From Morella rubra (Eukaryota; Streptophyta; Magnoliopsida; Fagales; Myricaceae): a stretch of DNA of 64,000 nt. This document shows positions 12,190 to 25,412 of this stretch, in pieces (position 1 is the first letter of the stretch; every line of letters begins with the position of its first letter). The DNA lies in the NCBI GenBank assembly GCA_003952965.2, contig CM025851.1:25929798-25993797 (forward strand), written 5' to 3'. The position numbers were made by a program, and so were the translations under genes. The notes beneath the pieces were generated by a model. It made no database searches, was not told the origin of the DNA, and saw only the letters and a list, made by a program, of their open reading frames with translations.

Positions 12190-12469
12190 CTATCAAATGG
12201 ATATCAACTAGAGACAGTGATGCTGTCATCTTAAATTGATTGAAGGCATTGAAGCGGTTCATCTTAAAGATATGTGAACACTAATCTGAATGATCAGGGT
12301 ATCAAGTACTCTCCATTTTAGAGGAAGATTTTATTGAGTTGGACGATCTTGTAGACTAGCTATCAAATGGATATCAACTAGAGACAGTGATGCTGTCATC
12401 TTAAATTGATTGAAGGCATTGAAGCGGCTCATCTTAAAGATATGTGAACACTAATCTGAATGGTCAGGC
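12130..12469 (+). repeat. 170-bp tandem duplication of the NAC 3' end
   Basis: A unit beginning CAAGTACTCTCC at 12133 recurs at 12303 with a 170-bp offset. It covers the last 18 codons, the stop and about 110 bp of 3' flank. I count three differences, one of which changes the stop from TAA (copy 1) to TAG (copy 2). The second copy could still encode the same acidic tail if spliced to, but no evidence shows that it is. Confidence 0.92.
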
Positions 12470-15400
12470 TATTATTGGAAACAGTTGTTTCAGGAGCAGA
12501 TTTATATCCTCAACAGGAAATGAGAAGGCTTACATTTTGAGAAGCCTTTTGGGAAAACACTACTTTAGACTATCATACGTCAACTTGGAAGTTGAGAGGG
12601 ATGTGATGGCAGGATCACTTTTTTTTTGGGCTTTTTTTTTTAATGTAGTTACTGTGTTGTTATTATGATTCTTTTTCCAATCCCGTTTAAGGAGACATTC
12701 AGCAACTTTTCTTTTGTTCTGGGCTTGCAGATTTGTTATCTTGCCTGATAGAAGGCAATTTTCTCGAGCAGAGTACTAAAGAGACTATTGTGTATGATGA
12801 CGGTAAATCCCAAGTTATATCGGTGCCAGATGCTTCATCTGGCATAATAATGTTATTCTTGTTCCCCTGATGGTGGCGGTTGTTTTAATTCATTGCATCC
12901 ATGGCGAAATTAGAATTTTCCACTACTTCTCCAGGGCCTTTCTCGTTTCCTTTAGACTTTTATTTTTCTTTTCTGTGCCTTTTATTGTAAAGTAGATAAA
13001 GTTAAGATGTGAAAAATTTCTGTAGATCTCCTAATATGGTGGCAGGGATATTTACTTGATGTTGTTTCTTACATAGCTTTGTAGAGCTGCTTTTGATTTT
13101 AAATGTGGCAGTGACGAAGGAATAATTATATATGGGTATCCTAGTATCTCATGCATGATTGCATAATTGTGTATAGTAAGCTTCGGATGACTCAAGCATG
13201 TATGATCTGACTCATTACTCCAAACCTGACAAGAGTTTAATGGTAAGATGTTCCAATATATGTGATGCTCGAGGAACGTTATCTGGAATAGAAATTCTGG
13301 AAGGGGGTAAAGTGATTGTTTGAGCCAATTTTCTAGGTTTGAAGTTTAGGTATATTTTTATTGCTGGTTTTTGTCTCTTTATGCTGTTGGTAGAACTTTA
13401 GTAAATGTTTTAAATGGGCAATATTTAGTACCTGAATTCTGGACCATATGTTTTATACATGCGGTTTTATACCTGAGTTTAATGCTGTTTGCAAGTAGTG
13501 GTTTACAGTTTGCATGTCATGTTACAATTTGGCAATTAGGATTGTGATATGTAGAACATATTTAATTGATTTTAATAGTGAGTTTTTAAACATGAGGTAT
13601 AATGAATGACTGCATCTCAAACTACCAATGGTTCACACTTTGCACATCATGTTACCATTTGACCGTTATCATTGTGACATGTAGCACATGTTTAATTGAT
13701 TTTAATGGTGAGTTATTGACATGAGTTGTAATGCATAAACTCATCGGTAGTTTGGGTTGTAAATTGCAAAAGTCATGATAGTTTGATGGTCCAAATTGCA
13801 AAAATAAACTCGATGGGTGTACACTTGCACCTTGTGTTACATAGTATATGTTTAATTGATTGGGATGCAAATTGCAAAAGTTAGATAGTTAGAAATTGCA
13901 AAATGTGTTTTTAATTTTTGGTTAAGGAGGGGGTGCATAAGAGGCAATTCAGTTACATCACAAAGCAGGGTTTGATTGGTCTTTCAGTTATACTTGGATG
14001 TCTTTTGGGGATGATTTTGGCTTATGGTGTCGATTATCCTATTTATTTTGTTTGTAGCCATTAGTCCAGCGAGAGCATGACATTAGAGATCAGGTTTTCA
14101 CTCACTCAAACCATGAGAAGTCAATATTGTCATCTAGTTTTATGTGAGAGCATGACATTGGAGATCGGGTTTTCAATCACTCAAAACCATAATTAGTTTT
14201 ATGTGATCAAGGAGCAGAGGAGAATTATGTTTAATTTTAGGGAGCTCGAGCGTAATAACCAAAAGAATGCTTCGGTGGATAACTCGGATAACTCGAGTAA
14301 TAACTTCAATGTTTAATGTATAAAAAGTGAATTGACTAAAGAAGGCAGGCATCATGCAGGAGAGGGTCCGGACGTGAATCAGAGGTCCAGGTTGAGAGGT
14401 GCTCTTTATCCAATCTATTTGCTTGACTGACAAATTTGAGGTCATCCGCATGCTGTGATCATGAGCTTTGTTAAGGCTATTCTACCTAGAATTGCTTTTT
14501 CCAATTCAACTTTTTTGTTTGTGTTGTTTTTAAAATTTAGTTAAATGCCCATTTTGTCCTTTAAGTTTTTTAACAAATCGTTGATGGTTTCAATCATAAG
14601 ACAGGACAGGTGTCGTTCAAAACAAAAATCAAGTGATTTTAATTTTTTTAAGTTTTTTTTTTCTAATTTTTTGTTTTTAAAAACTTAAAACAAATAAAAA
14701 CTTACGGATTTAATTTTTTAGTAAAATATGTCAGCTTACTATTGAAATTGACACGTGAATGATAAATTTAAAAATAAAAATTTAATGAAACGACTTGTGT
14801 GAAAAATTATAAATTTAAGAACTCTTTATTAGAATGAGTCAAAACTTAGGGATAAAATACGTACGTAACTCTTAAAATTTCACCGGGTAACCAAACCATT
14901 CTGTCCTCTGAAGTTTCTTGGGGAGAATGTATATAAAGGATGTGGCTTGCCATCTTTGGAGTCAAAACAGATTTCGATCTTTCCGCCGCTCCATTTTTAT
15001 TTTTGCTATATGCAATCTTGTGTATGTCGGGTGCCGAGTGAGGATTTTGGCGAAGGACGTTTCCATTGAGGTAAAGTTTTGGAGTTTGTGGGTGTAGACT
15101 GTAGACACCCGTGGCTCATCCCTAAAGCTAATTCGTAATGTTGGGCATAAAAAGGAGTCTTTGCTTTTTGGTCTTTCTTCACGTGGCCTAGAACCGTATC
15201 CTATTTCAGGGTTTTTGGGTAATTTACCCGATTTTGATATGTGGCTTTGTGAGATGCAGATGGGATCCCACATTTTGATATATCTCTAAGCATCGCAAAG
15301 CGATTTGGGGGAGAGAATAGGATATATATAAATATATAAAGAGAAGAGTTGGAGCAACTCATCTCATTGGGGGTGGATCTACTTTTTTCAAAACCTTACC

Positions 15401-18400
15401 ATTTTGATAGACCTACATACTTTGGTCGAATATTTGTTTGCCCACTAATTTCCTTGCTGACGGAGAGGGTTGTTTTTTTACTTGCTAATGGCTTGACCTG
15501 ATGACCTTATTTGTTTAGGATGTTTGATTTTTAGGGGTTAACTATACCAGAGATGGAAATGTTTAACGACCAAAAAGGAAAATAAAAAAGATAAGAGATG
15601 GTTGGACCTCATTGATTGATCTCTCGTTCCAATCATGTGTTGCTTCTTTGTAAGAGAAAACTTTGGAGCCTTAGAGTTAATAGAAAATGACAGAGAGGGG
15701 GTGGTCATCTTATCTTAATCCTGTGTTTGGTTAAGGAAAAACGAAAAAGACTCTTGAGAGCTCCTTGTCTCTAGATTTTGCAAAGCCAATTGAGAGCATT
15801 GCATGTCTATTGTCTAGGAACAATTGCTTAGGAATAGGAACAGAGGCCTATTAGGTTTCCTGTCCATTTCAATCTTCCCAGAAAATTTTGGTAGCTTAGG
15901 AAGTTACCCACCCCCACTGCAACGCCGCGTTCCCCGTTTTGGGAAACCATATTTTGATCGAACCTCTGCAGCAGGACACTCTTGACCAGACAGACGTATG
16001 ACATGGGATCGAAGTAAAGCCGCGGTGTGGTTTGGTCTGGTGGAGTAATTGCAGTTTAAGAATTATGGCCTTTGCGTGCATTGGAGGAGCTTAATACCTG
16101 ACACGTCGTACTGTGAATAATTTTTGGAGGTTTTAAATACAATTTGCAGAATTCTGCATTGCTGTCCCTGTCCTGGTCCTCTCATTGAATATCCCGAGTG
16201 GGTGCACTTTGCCCTTCCCAGTTTTTCTCCCATGCGTGAAGGGGTATCCTAGGGTCCTCTCATTACTCCAAAGTTATATGTTTCTTATAGGTTTGTCTAC
16301 TCATTCCCATGGGCTAAGAATGCTCTTCTTTTAAGCTCATCGACACAAATTTTGGGTGAAATTGTTTGGTTGTGGCTTGAGGCAATCTTGACACCTCCTT
16401 TTATCTCTGTTTGTGATCTGCATTTTTTTTGTTAATAACAGAAGAAAAATAATAAAAAAAAAATGTTTTTTTGGTTTTGAAGAAAAAAAAAAATCCTACA
16501 GATTTTTAAGTGGGTGGAGAACCCTTGGTCCCCTTAGTTTGGTCCGGTCCCTGCGGATAATGAATAGTTTAGTATGCACTTTATAATTGGACACACTTGG
16601 ATCATCCTACACCTTAAATTGTTTAGAAAAACTATTCAGCCAATAATATAATAAATAAAAAAATGTAATCACTTCATCAATTGAAAGGATCTTATAATCA
16701 TAAAAAAGACAATGACCACTTTTGTATCTTTCTCCTCTCTCCATAAGCTCACAACACACCTGTCAACACAAGTGGGTTGTTCCGATCCTTGCAGGCCCGG
16801 TAAGGGTGTCATGAGTTTTCGCTCCCTAATGGAATAAATTCATTCAGTCACAAACACCACCAAACTTTCAGGAGGAGGATTTAAAAGAGATTAGGTACCA
16901 TAATTGCTGACCACCCCCTCCCCCTTCCTTGGTTGGAGTGGCACGCCTCTTTGTCAAGACAGCCCACTACCTCGCCGGGTTCACTCGTGGCTAGGTCATT
17001 CTTCTCTTAACACAGAGAGTCAAATGCCGCAATTTGTTTTCAACTCGGCACATGATGGAAACTCAAATGTATTACAGAGCACCTAGAGTATATTTTATGG
17101 GCTGAGCTGTAGTCTCTTCCGTGGCTAAATTTTCTTTTCTAGGTGGTGTGAGTTTTCTCCATTGTCAAAAAGCATGGAAAACTTCTAAATATTCACTTCT
17201 TTGGTGGGGGAATCACCACCCTTATCTTATTGCCCTTTTTTTTAATATATATATATATATATATTAGTTTGACATAAGCTCTCACGCAATGGGTTATATA
17301 AGGAATCCATATGGTCTATGGGGAAGATGGCAAGTTCGCTTCCATGCCCTGAAATTAACCCCTAAATACAGAGATATTTAAAAGGGAAAGCAGCTGCCAT
17401 CGAAAGGTGAGGGGACAAAAAAAAAATTAAAAGAAAAGAAAGAAAGAAAGAAAAGGACAAGTATAATCATAATATACAAGTTAAGAGGCCCACGATTGTG
17501 GAAGGAACGGTAGGGGATGGAAAACAAAGTTGGGGGGGGGGGGGGGGCAGAACCTGAACTTATACTTATGGGGGACTTTAGGTCCATGTATTCACACCTC
17601 TTTTAAGCAAAGCAATCCAATGTCAACCTCCTTCTGCACCAGCACATACAGCCTACAGCTTTGCAAGCTAAAAAAATCATGAGCACCAAGTCACCAACCA
17701 ATACCCAACTTTTGATAAAAACCACAAGCCAAAACTGTACCTTGCAGAATAGTCTGAAAGGGTCCCATGGACTATGCATTTTGGGTCATTGACTTATAAA
17801 CTCATTACCCCTCTTAAATTTTCTGAAACTTGTTTGATGCTAACCAAAGTCTATTAATGGATATTGGGTAGCCAATAGAGAAATTACTCGAGAAGCCAAA
17901 TTTTCGTAGGCTTTTGGGTAGGTTGGTGAAGTTTCTGAAACCATTAAAAGGTGGGCCCGGAGTATTTATACCCACTCCACGTGTAAAATTATAAAAAAAT
18001 ATTAACTTTGTTCATTTTAGTCGTAACTCAAACACAGCTGAAAACTCACGAGGGGGGGGGGACTCTCGGGGCATGTGATGGGGACAGAGGAGGGTGGGAG
18101 CGAGGGAGGGAGAACAGGTGCTTGGCGTGAAGGAGATGGATACAAAACATAACAAAGTTCACAACAGCAACAACAACGCCTAGGAAAAAATAAAAATTAC
18201 AAGAACAACAACATCACAACGAGGGGGAGGGAGAGTGGGGCTGCCTACGGCGTGCATTGGGAGCCGAGTCTTTAGCATTTTTTGGGTGGTTGTTTAAGAG
18301 AGAATCAGAAAAATATCACGAGGAAAGAGGGGACCTTGAGCCTATTTGGTGAGAAGCCATTAGCCAAAACAGTGGTGCAACTTTTGCCTCTACCAGTAGT

Positions 18401-18600
18401 TTGTTTGCTTTTATTTTACTTTGTATTGTTTTCTATTTAATATTTTATTCAATTTCTACGTTTGGGAAACTGCTCTGTTATGACTAGTATTACTCCCCCC
18501 TCTCTCTCTCTCTCTCTCGGGTTATTTCGTAAATTGCAGATTTCTGTCCTGTTTAATCTTTATTTGTTTCTCTCTTTTTTACAATTTCATTTGTCTTAAA
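12470..18600. other. Spacer between NAC and RING genes, minor repeats only
   Basis: No convincing gene is visible. The 5' end may belong to the NAC 3' untranslated region. Minor structures: a diverged direct repeat at about 13497-13745 (offset about 130 bp); a direct repeat of GAGAGCATGACATT at about 14070 and 14147; a weak foldback at about 14525-14890; a (TA)n run near 17245; a G run near 17531-17547; and a (CT)n tract near 18497-18519 just before the RING gene leader. GC-richer stretches near 15900-16100 show no domain. Confidence 0.5.
13497..13745. repeat. Diverged tandem repeat, unit about 130 bp
   Basis: Two successive stretches share phrases such as CATGTTAC, TTTAATTGATTTTAAT and GTGAGTT in the same order, about 130 bp apart. 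They have clearly drifted. No coding sense is visible. Confidence 0.6.
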
Positions 18601-20576
18601 TCATCTAACTTGAGGCTCTCCCTCTTCCTTCCATTGCTGCCTTCTTGGGTTTGGTTTTCTCGCCTCTTTCTTTTTTTTTTTTCTCCAGAAAACTGTGAGA
18701 AAATAAACGAGGCAGCCGAACAGAAACGCAGCTTTCTTTCATCATCTCGTCTGAGCTAGTTCTAATATTTTCTGGCCCAGATTTTTCGGGTAGATCCATC
18801 TACTGGGTGAGTTTTGTTTTGTTTTTTGTTTTTATCCCTTGATTTGCTCTTTCTTTGGATGATGGTAGGCGATAAGATCGGATTGGGATTATTATAATTG
18901 AAATCTCGGTCATTTGTGTATCGTATGTATTTTGTTGGGGTTTATTTGTGAAGAAAAGTTTCGCAAGTGTGTTTGTTTGAAGCTTTTGATGTTATTCTAG
19001 CTCTATGTCTAGATGGGTTTTCTGCGTTAAGTCTTTTTTTTTTAAATGTTGGTTCTTATGTGCCTTTTGATATCTCAAATCATTTTCATAAAGCTGGGTT
19101 TGAATGATATCTGGCTCATAGCTTCTCCAATCCAACTATGACCCTGTTTTTCTCTTCCCTCTTAAATCCTCCTTCTTCTGTGTTACTGTTCTATGGAGGA
19201 TATTGATTCGATGTGCATGGGTGTCTGTTCCACCAAACGAAAACAAAAATTACAGAAGCTGAGGTTTGTTTATAATGCTTCTATGTAATTCTGTTTTGCC
19301 GTTTCCTGTTTGAAATCGTGCAACAAGGACTTGGTTCTTCTGTAGCATTTGTCCTGTTGGGTGCCTAATTTTATGTGATTATGATTGAGGGCTTGGATGA
19401 AATGATGGCTAGAATGCTTGCTTCATGATTCCTTACCTCAAAGGTAGAAGTTTGGGTGATTGTTGTTTTGATTTTGTTGTCGGACGTTGAGATTCATATC
19501 TATTCTTGGTTGTAAAATATGGTAAAAGAACATTATTTTGTTTTACTATTGCGGGGCAGGTCAAGATAGCTAATGCCTTAATTGGCTATTGACTCTGCTT
19601 CCGTAAACTGTAGGTTTGTTTCTTATTGCTATTTAACTGCGGTTGCTTTGATTCTATTTTGTGGTGTTCAAGTGTTATTTGTCACTCATTTCTGTTTCAG
19701 CTGGATATGATATTATGAGCTTTAAGTATTTTGTCACAATAGGTTGACCTATATTAAATAGCAACTGATGCTTGGATGATTCTGAACCCTTCATGAGGCA
19801 ACTAGTACAATGTGTTGATTCTCAATGACCTCATGGTTTTTTTTTTTGGGACGAGTCTGGCTTCATTGACAGAATTTCTTGTTATCCGAGACTCTTGATG
19901 AAACCATTAGATATGGGTTCATAATGGAAAGGGGAGCAATAACTAAGTCGAGGTTATACTTCAGATTTCTACTGCTCTATTTGGAAGCTCTCCACACAAT
20001 TTAAAACAACTACAAGTTTAGAACAGCGTACATTCAGAAAACACTGAAGACTTGAAATAGTGATCATGGTGTAATGTGAACAGGGTAGAGAGATCAAGTA
20101 AGTGGTGCAGAAGAAACTGCAGGGATTGTTTCTAGGTTCCATGGAATGGCAATGCCAACTCCTTGCCTAAGATTCTAAGAGGACCTATTTTCCTGACTCA
20201 ACAATCACTGCACCCAGATATGAAAATATAATTGGATGAAAACAAGATCTAACTCGTCCATGACCAATGAATCTAAGCTTAATCTGCACCTTTCCTCTAG
20301 GTCGAGTTGACTACACATTCCAATGCAAATGCGTCCATATCATAATTTTCAACCCTCTCCACCACCACAAACAACAACAGCAAAGCATACAGAAGTTCAT
20401 AGAGCCTAAGTTTGTATTGCTAAATTAGTTTAAAGCTTCCTTTCTTCCAAATCCAATGATATTTGTTGCTTTGTTGTATCAGGTGTGCCAAAAGAATACT
20501 TGACTTACAGTTACTGTTCGAAGTATCTTACTAGGTTTTTCCCTCTATCCTTATCACAAAGTTGTTACTAGCCCTA
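18600..20576 (+). promoter_or_regulatory. 5' leader and leader intron of the RING gene
   Basis: A CT-rich leader ends at a good donor (CTGG followed by GTGAGT, intron from 18807). A pyrimidine-rich stretch and TATCAG acceptor (20481-20482) precede the start codon by about 95 bp. An intron of about 1.68 kb in the 5' untranslated region is therefore likely. Such leader introns are common in plant housekeeping and regulatory genes. The transcription start itself cannot be placed. Confidence 0.6.
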
Positions 20577-23282
20577 ATGCAAGGGCAGAGAGGGAGAATG
20601 GGTTCCTTGCCTGAAACCTTTGATTTTGACCATGGATCCACATCAAGTAACATTGCTATAGATCAACATATATGCTGGAATAATATGCGAAATCCTGCAG
20701 GAGGCATACCAGAATATGTACTATCACCTGGTAATATGAATGTCACGTATTTGAATTCTGTGAATTGTGAACGACAGATGTCTAGCGGGTGGAGCTTGGG
20801 TGAGCCTAGTTCTAGCAACACCCAGAGTGTGGTTGGATGTGATGAGTGGAAAGCAGAACTTGGATGGTCATCTTCTGGAGTTGCTTGTCCAGGAGGTGGT
20901 CCAAGGTCGGAAGAACAGAGCTATGAACCACCAAATACATTTTCAGTTGACAATGCCAACGCAAATTCTGTGCTTGAGCAGAGATCCAATTCTGATGTGC
21001 TTACTCAGACTCTCAACTTAAACACAGGTCCTATGGGTCATGGTGGTAGTGATAGTCAAGTCATTGGCTGTCCGAGTATGCACAAGTCTAGTGGATCAGA
21101 ACATCAGTGGATTCCTCCTGCTAGTGGTTCTGATCATCATGTACTTCCTTCCAGACCTGGTGGAGTTTTGGTGGCAGAGAATGATGGCAGGCCAGAACGT
21201 TCACTGGAGGGTCGCCGTTTATCCCGTAAAAGAAAAGCTCCTGAAGCAAATGTTGGACAATCTTCTGTATCCGGAAGTTCTAGTTACTTTCAGCATGCAG
21301 AAAATAGTGCATGGTCTGCTGTTCCAGCTCGCTTCAGTGTGAGCAGCAGCTTAAGTGTATCTGCTCCGCCAGGACAGGTGAACCCAAGACTCGGGCTAGG
21401 TGCAACAGAAGTTGCTTCTGATAGCCTCCCTGACTTGAGTTCAGCAGGAGGTTCCCAGAGAAATTCCCGCTTGAGGATAAATACTTCAAGCCAACGAGAT
21501 TCTATTTCTCCTACTTTATTCTCTTCAGAGAGTACTGTTAGGCATTCTAGTATTTCGTCTTCCCAGCCGACAGCAAGACCTTTTCCAGTTGATTATTCTT
21601 TGGACTTGAGGTCAACACCTGCTGCAGATAATATGATTCCTCAAAGCCAACAGGTTTTGGTCCCTGTTCCAGCATGTCCACAAAATGTGCAAGGTTTTAG
21701 GTGGAATGGTGGATCTAGCTCAGGAACTGGCACTTCCGCGAGCTCTGTTATTTCCCTAGATAGAGATGTTGTACCGCATGAGGAAACGGGCTCAAGAAGC
21801 ATGATAAGAAACCTTTTGGAACTTCCTATGTTTGTGCCTGCTACTGAAATGAGAAATTTGGTACGAAATTCAGCAAATAGAAGTCCAACTGGTGGAAATT
21901 TAAGTATTCCAGGAAATGTTGCTTCCCCATCTCGGACTGGCCCCAGTTCAGTTGCCCATTCATCATCTGCTCTTCCTCAACAACATCGTCCACAATATTC
22001 GCGAAGACTGTCAGAATATGTTCGCCGGTCCCTGTATTCTTCTGCAGGTTCTGAGTCTGGAGGCCATATCAGTAATTATTCTCCACTTCTTTCAAGTCCT
22101 CCTGTTTCCTCACAAGAAACAGGTTTTTCATCTGGACCTGGTAATCATGGTCCTCATCAGTCACACACAAGGTCAGCATTGTGGTTGGAGAGACATGGTG
22201 ATGCTGGAGTTGGAATCCCCTATTTATTGCGAGCCTCTTCTATGGCTGGTGAAGGAAGTAGCAGGCTTGTATCTGAGGTTTGTTCTCATATTTTGCTACT
22301 TCATTTTTTCTTTTGGAATTTAAATGTGTTGACTCTATTATGTTGAAGTCATCTTGGCAAGCTAGTTGAAAGAAATGTGTTAACTCTATCATGTTGAAAG
22401 TTTTTCTTCCACTTTTTGATTTGCAATGTTGAAGTCATCTTGGCAAGCTAGCTTCTGGAGCTTACTTTGTCATTTTTTCTGAAACAGATTCGCAATGTCT
22501 TGGGTCTCATGCGCAGGGGTGAGAACTTGCGGTTTGAGGTTAGTTTTTTTTTTCTTTTACCGCATCTGTGCACCAAACACCTCACTGATGATGAAAATCC
22601 TGAAAGTGCCTAGGAGAAACTACACTTTATTGGGAAGAAAGAAATGTGCACGAATATTTTGTTATCTCATTTATTATCACTGGTGATGGTAAATGCCTAC
22701 TTTTCTGAAATGTGCTTCCACCTTTTATTCAGGATGTTATGATCCTTGACCAGTCAATGTTTTTTGGGGTGGCTGATGGTCATGATCGGCACAGGGATAT
22801 GCGACTAGATGTTGATAACATGTCTTATGAGGTAAGAGTTATTGCAAAAATTGATGTAGTCTATTTTATTTCCTGTCTATATTAATCATTGTTCTTTATC
22901 ATTGGAATTCTAGGAGTTATTGGCTCTGGAAGAACGCATTGGAAATGTGAGCACAGGATTGAGTGAAGAAATAATAATAAATCAACTGAGACAGCAGAAA
23001 TATTCTATTGCAGTGTGTTCTCTGCTTGAGGCAGAACCATGCTGCATCTGTCAGGTAAGGACCCTCCTGGCTTTCTTCTCTTTGAATGAACTATTGTTTA
23101 TCATAGCTGGTTTTCTCCTCTTTGCCTGAATGAGTGTTTATCATATGCAGGAGGAATACAATGACGGAGATGATCTTGGGACACTGGAATGTGGTCATAA
23201 TTTTCATGCTGACTGTATAAAACAATGGCTGATGCACAAGAATTTGTGCCCCATTTGTAAAACAACAGCCTTGACAAAATGA
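20577..23282 (+). CDS. RING-H2 E3 ubiquitin ligase, MBR1/MBR2/RHG1A type (5 coding exons)
   Basis: Proteins of this group join E2 enzymes to substrates. Arabidopsis MBR1 and MBR2 promote turnover of the Mediator subunit MED25 and so influence flowering. Coding exons are 20577-22277, 22488-22538, 22733-22831, 22914-23054 and 23151-23282, all phase 0 with GT-AG introns, giving 707 residues. The start at 20577 begins MQGQRGRMGSLPETFDFDHG, the characteristic opening of this family. The long first exon is Ser/Gly-rich and likely disordered. Conserved short exons follow (RNVLGLMRRGENLRFED; RDMRLDVDNMSYEELLALEE). The C-terminal RING-H2 has all ligands: CCIC, then CGHNFHADC, then CPIC, with the E2-contact Trp in QWLM. 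The frame is intact throughout. Which family member it is cannot be settled here. Confidence 0.95.
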
Positions 23283-23838
23283 GAACGGACCATCATTTTC
23301 CTGGCTACTTCTTCATCATCTTGGAAAGAGGCCTAGCCATGAAAAAATTGTGTCACCTATAGTGGGTTAGTGAATCCCACACTCGGATGCTTGCTGCCTG
23401 CTTCACCCTTCCTTCTTGTTCTTCAATGTGAAGCTGGACCGTAGCAGGGATAGCACCACCCACCCAAGAGCCAGAGCTAAATTGGTAATTCTTTATTCTA
23501 TTCAAGGCATCTATCTCCCTTGAGCTGGCTGATGTACGATTGTGAAATTTTTTAACTAGATGCGAACTTTCATTTATCAACCAATGATTAGTTACAATCT
23601 TTATTGAAAATTCAGCCTATTGGCAATACAGATTGTAGATGATCGCATCATATTTTAATTTCTTATTCAATTAGGACCATTGGTCATCTCATAGTTGTTT
23701 GATTTGGAAGACTTAACAATTTCGCGGAGCTTGGTCAATTGACAAGCTAACAATTCCTTCCAAGCTCTCACTTTATTAGTACTATTTTACTTTGCTTGGA
23801 ACCATCTCGAAAGACTCGAGATGTGGGCTTGAAATTGG
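23283..23838. other. Spacer after the RING gene
   Basis: The first few hundred bases are probably the RING gene's 3' untranslated region. Nothing else is recognisable before the unrecognised ORF that follows. Confidence 0.5.
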
Positions 23839-24405
23839 TTGGATTTAGGTAACTTTGGATGTGATGAAAATTTTGTTGACTTTTGTAGACCTAGCGTAGA
23901 TTCTATTGGGATTTATAAAAAAAATTGGAGTTCGTATGTAAAAAGGCACTGGAGCTTGTGCAAAAATTTTAAAATTTCTTTTTGTGAATACATAGGCAGT
24001 GTCCACAGAAATACTTGCACCTTTCGAAATGGTTTGTATGCTTCTCGACGTTGCCTTCCCAGGATATCCGCTCATCTCTTCAAAACAGTGTTTACCTTGG
24101 TTTCTATCTTTCGAGTCGACACAATCCAGCTAGCCAAACAAGCCATCAGGATTTACAAGAAGCATCATTTTGACCAGACTTTAACTGCAAGAATGTCTTC
24201 GTCAAGTCATGCGAAATGGCTACAAAGAAAGAGCGTGCTTTTTAGGACGCAGTATCTGGATGTTATCTTGGGCCGATTACTGAATGCGTGGGCTGATAAA
24301 AGTTCTCCAGAGAAAGAGAGGCCGGTGGCAAATCTAGAGCCGTTACAGAGATATACTACAGACAAAATCGTGAAATCAAGAAATCTGAAAGACGCCGCAG
24401 AGTAG
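23839..24405 (+). CDS. Unrecognised ORF, C-terminus displaced by a hAT insertion
   Basis: This open frame of 188 codons has no family I recognise. It opens without an ATG, so the true start or an upstream exon is unknown; the first half may be intron-like, while the part after about 24010 reads more like protein (LLNAWADKSSPEKERPVANL). Its stop codon TAG is the first three bases of a hAT element at 24403. Beyond that element and one copy of the target duplication, the same frame runs on for 12 codons (EWTRKIQKQPWQ region) to a TAG near 25259-25261. This supports an older, slightly longer ORF. With the insertion the product loses only its tail. Whether it is expressed is unknown. Confidence 0.4.
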   Translation: MDLGNFGCDENFVDFCRPSVDSIGIYKKNWSSYVKRHWSLCKNFKISFCEYIGSVHRNTCTFRNGLYASRRCLPRISAHLFKTVFTLVSIFRVDTIQLAKQAIRIYKKHHFDQTLTARMSSSSHAKWLQRKSVLFRTQYLDVILGRLLNAWADKSSPEKERPVANLEPLQRYTTDKIVKSRNLKDAAE

Positions 24406-25208
24406 GGTTGTGCATCAGCAGAGGCGGTTATACCCGGCACCGGCATTGCAATGGGCGGTTGTCCACAAATGAACACCACAACTAGCACTTGACGATGGCG
24501 GTAGTAGTTGCCGCCACCGAAATAAAAAAAAAATTTTAAAAATCTCAACAAAAAATCCCAAATAGGCAAGTTCTAACTGACCTCAACAAAATCAACCAAA
24601 CGAATTCCAATCAAATTCAAAATCAAACAGCAACAAAAAAAAAAAAAACTACCAAATCAGCAAATTCCAAAATGAATCAACCCAACAACTTTCAAATGGC
24701 ATTCAAAATTAACCAGTAAAAAAAACTACAAAATTGGCAAATCCCAAACGAAATTCTAATGGCATTTGAAATCAAATCAACAAGATAAAGGGAAAAGAGA
24801 GAGAAAAAGCAACGCATAGGCCAAAGAGAGAGAGAAGTGAGAGATATGCTATAGAGGCACCATGAAGATTGCTGATGTTGGTGGAGAAGATCAGAGAGGC
24901 GTCGATTGGGGAGGGGGAAAGGAGAACGGAGAAAATTTTGGGGGAGGGGGCTGTTTGCGAAAATGGGAAGGGAGAGAGGGGTCTCAAAACTTTTAGGGTT
25001 TCCGTTTCTCTTTAAAGAGAAACGGTGTCGATGTATAAAAAAAATGAAAAAAAAATAAAAAAAATGATGCAGCTGTTTCCATTGCTACCGTCGAAATCCC
25101 TGCCCCACTACGAAATCTGGTACCGTTACAAGTGCCACCATGGGCGGGGACCGATTTGCTGAACCAGTACCAGTAAACCAGCACACCGTCAATACCCGCA
25201 CAGCCCTA
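24403..25208. mobile_element. Non-autonomous hAT element
   Basis: The ends are inverted (TAGGGTTGTGC at the left; reverse complement of the right end TAGGGCTGTGCGGG). They are flanked by CCGCAGAG (24395-24402) and CTGCAGAG (25209-25216), an 8-bp target duplication with one difference. Length is 806 bp with no transposase. The subterminal zones carry repeated GGTAC and ACCGG-like motifs, as hAT ends often do. Confidence 0.85.
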
Positions 25209-25412
25209 CTGCAGAGGAATGGACGCGTAAGATACAAAAGCAACCCTGGCAGCGCATGCAGTAGGAACCATTAGAGTTAAGGGATGGGGTGGATCGGATG
25301 GTGGAGACGGGAATTATAAGCATACAATAAGTCAAGAATATATTCCGGAGGCAAGGGGGCTGTAATGTTTGTAGAACCCCTCCTCCATTGACTCCTTTGC
25401 AAAAATAAATTA

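Noticed and set aside
17531-17547. Long G run as a possible quadruplex site
   Set aside because: A homopolymer of uncertain length in a spacer gives no support for a function.
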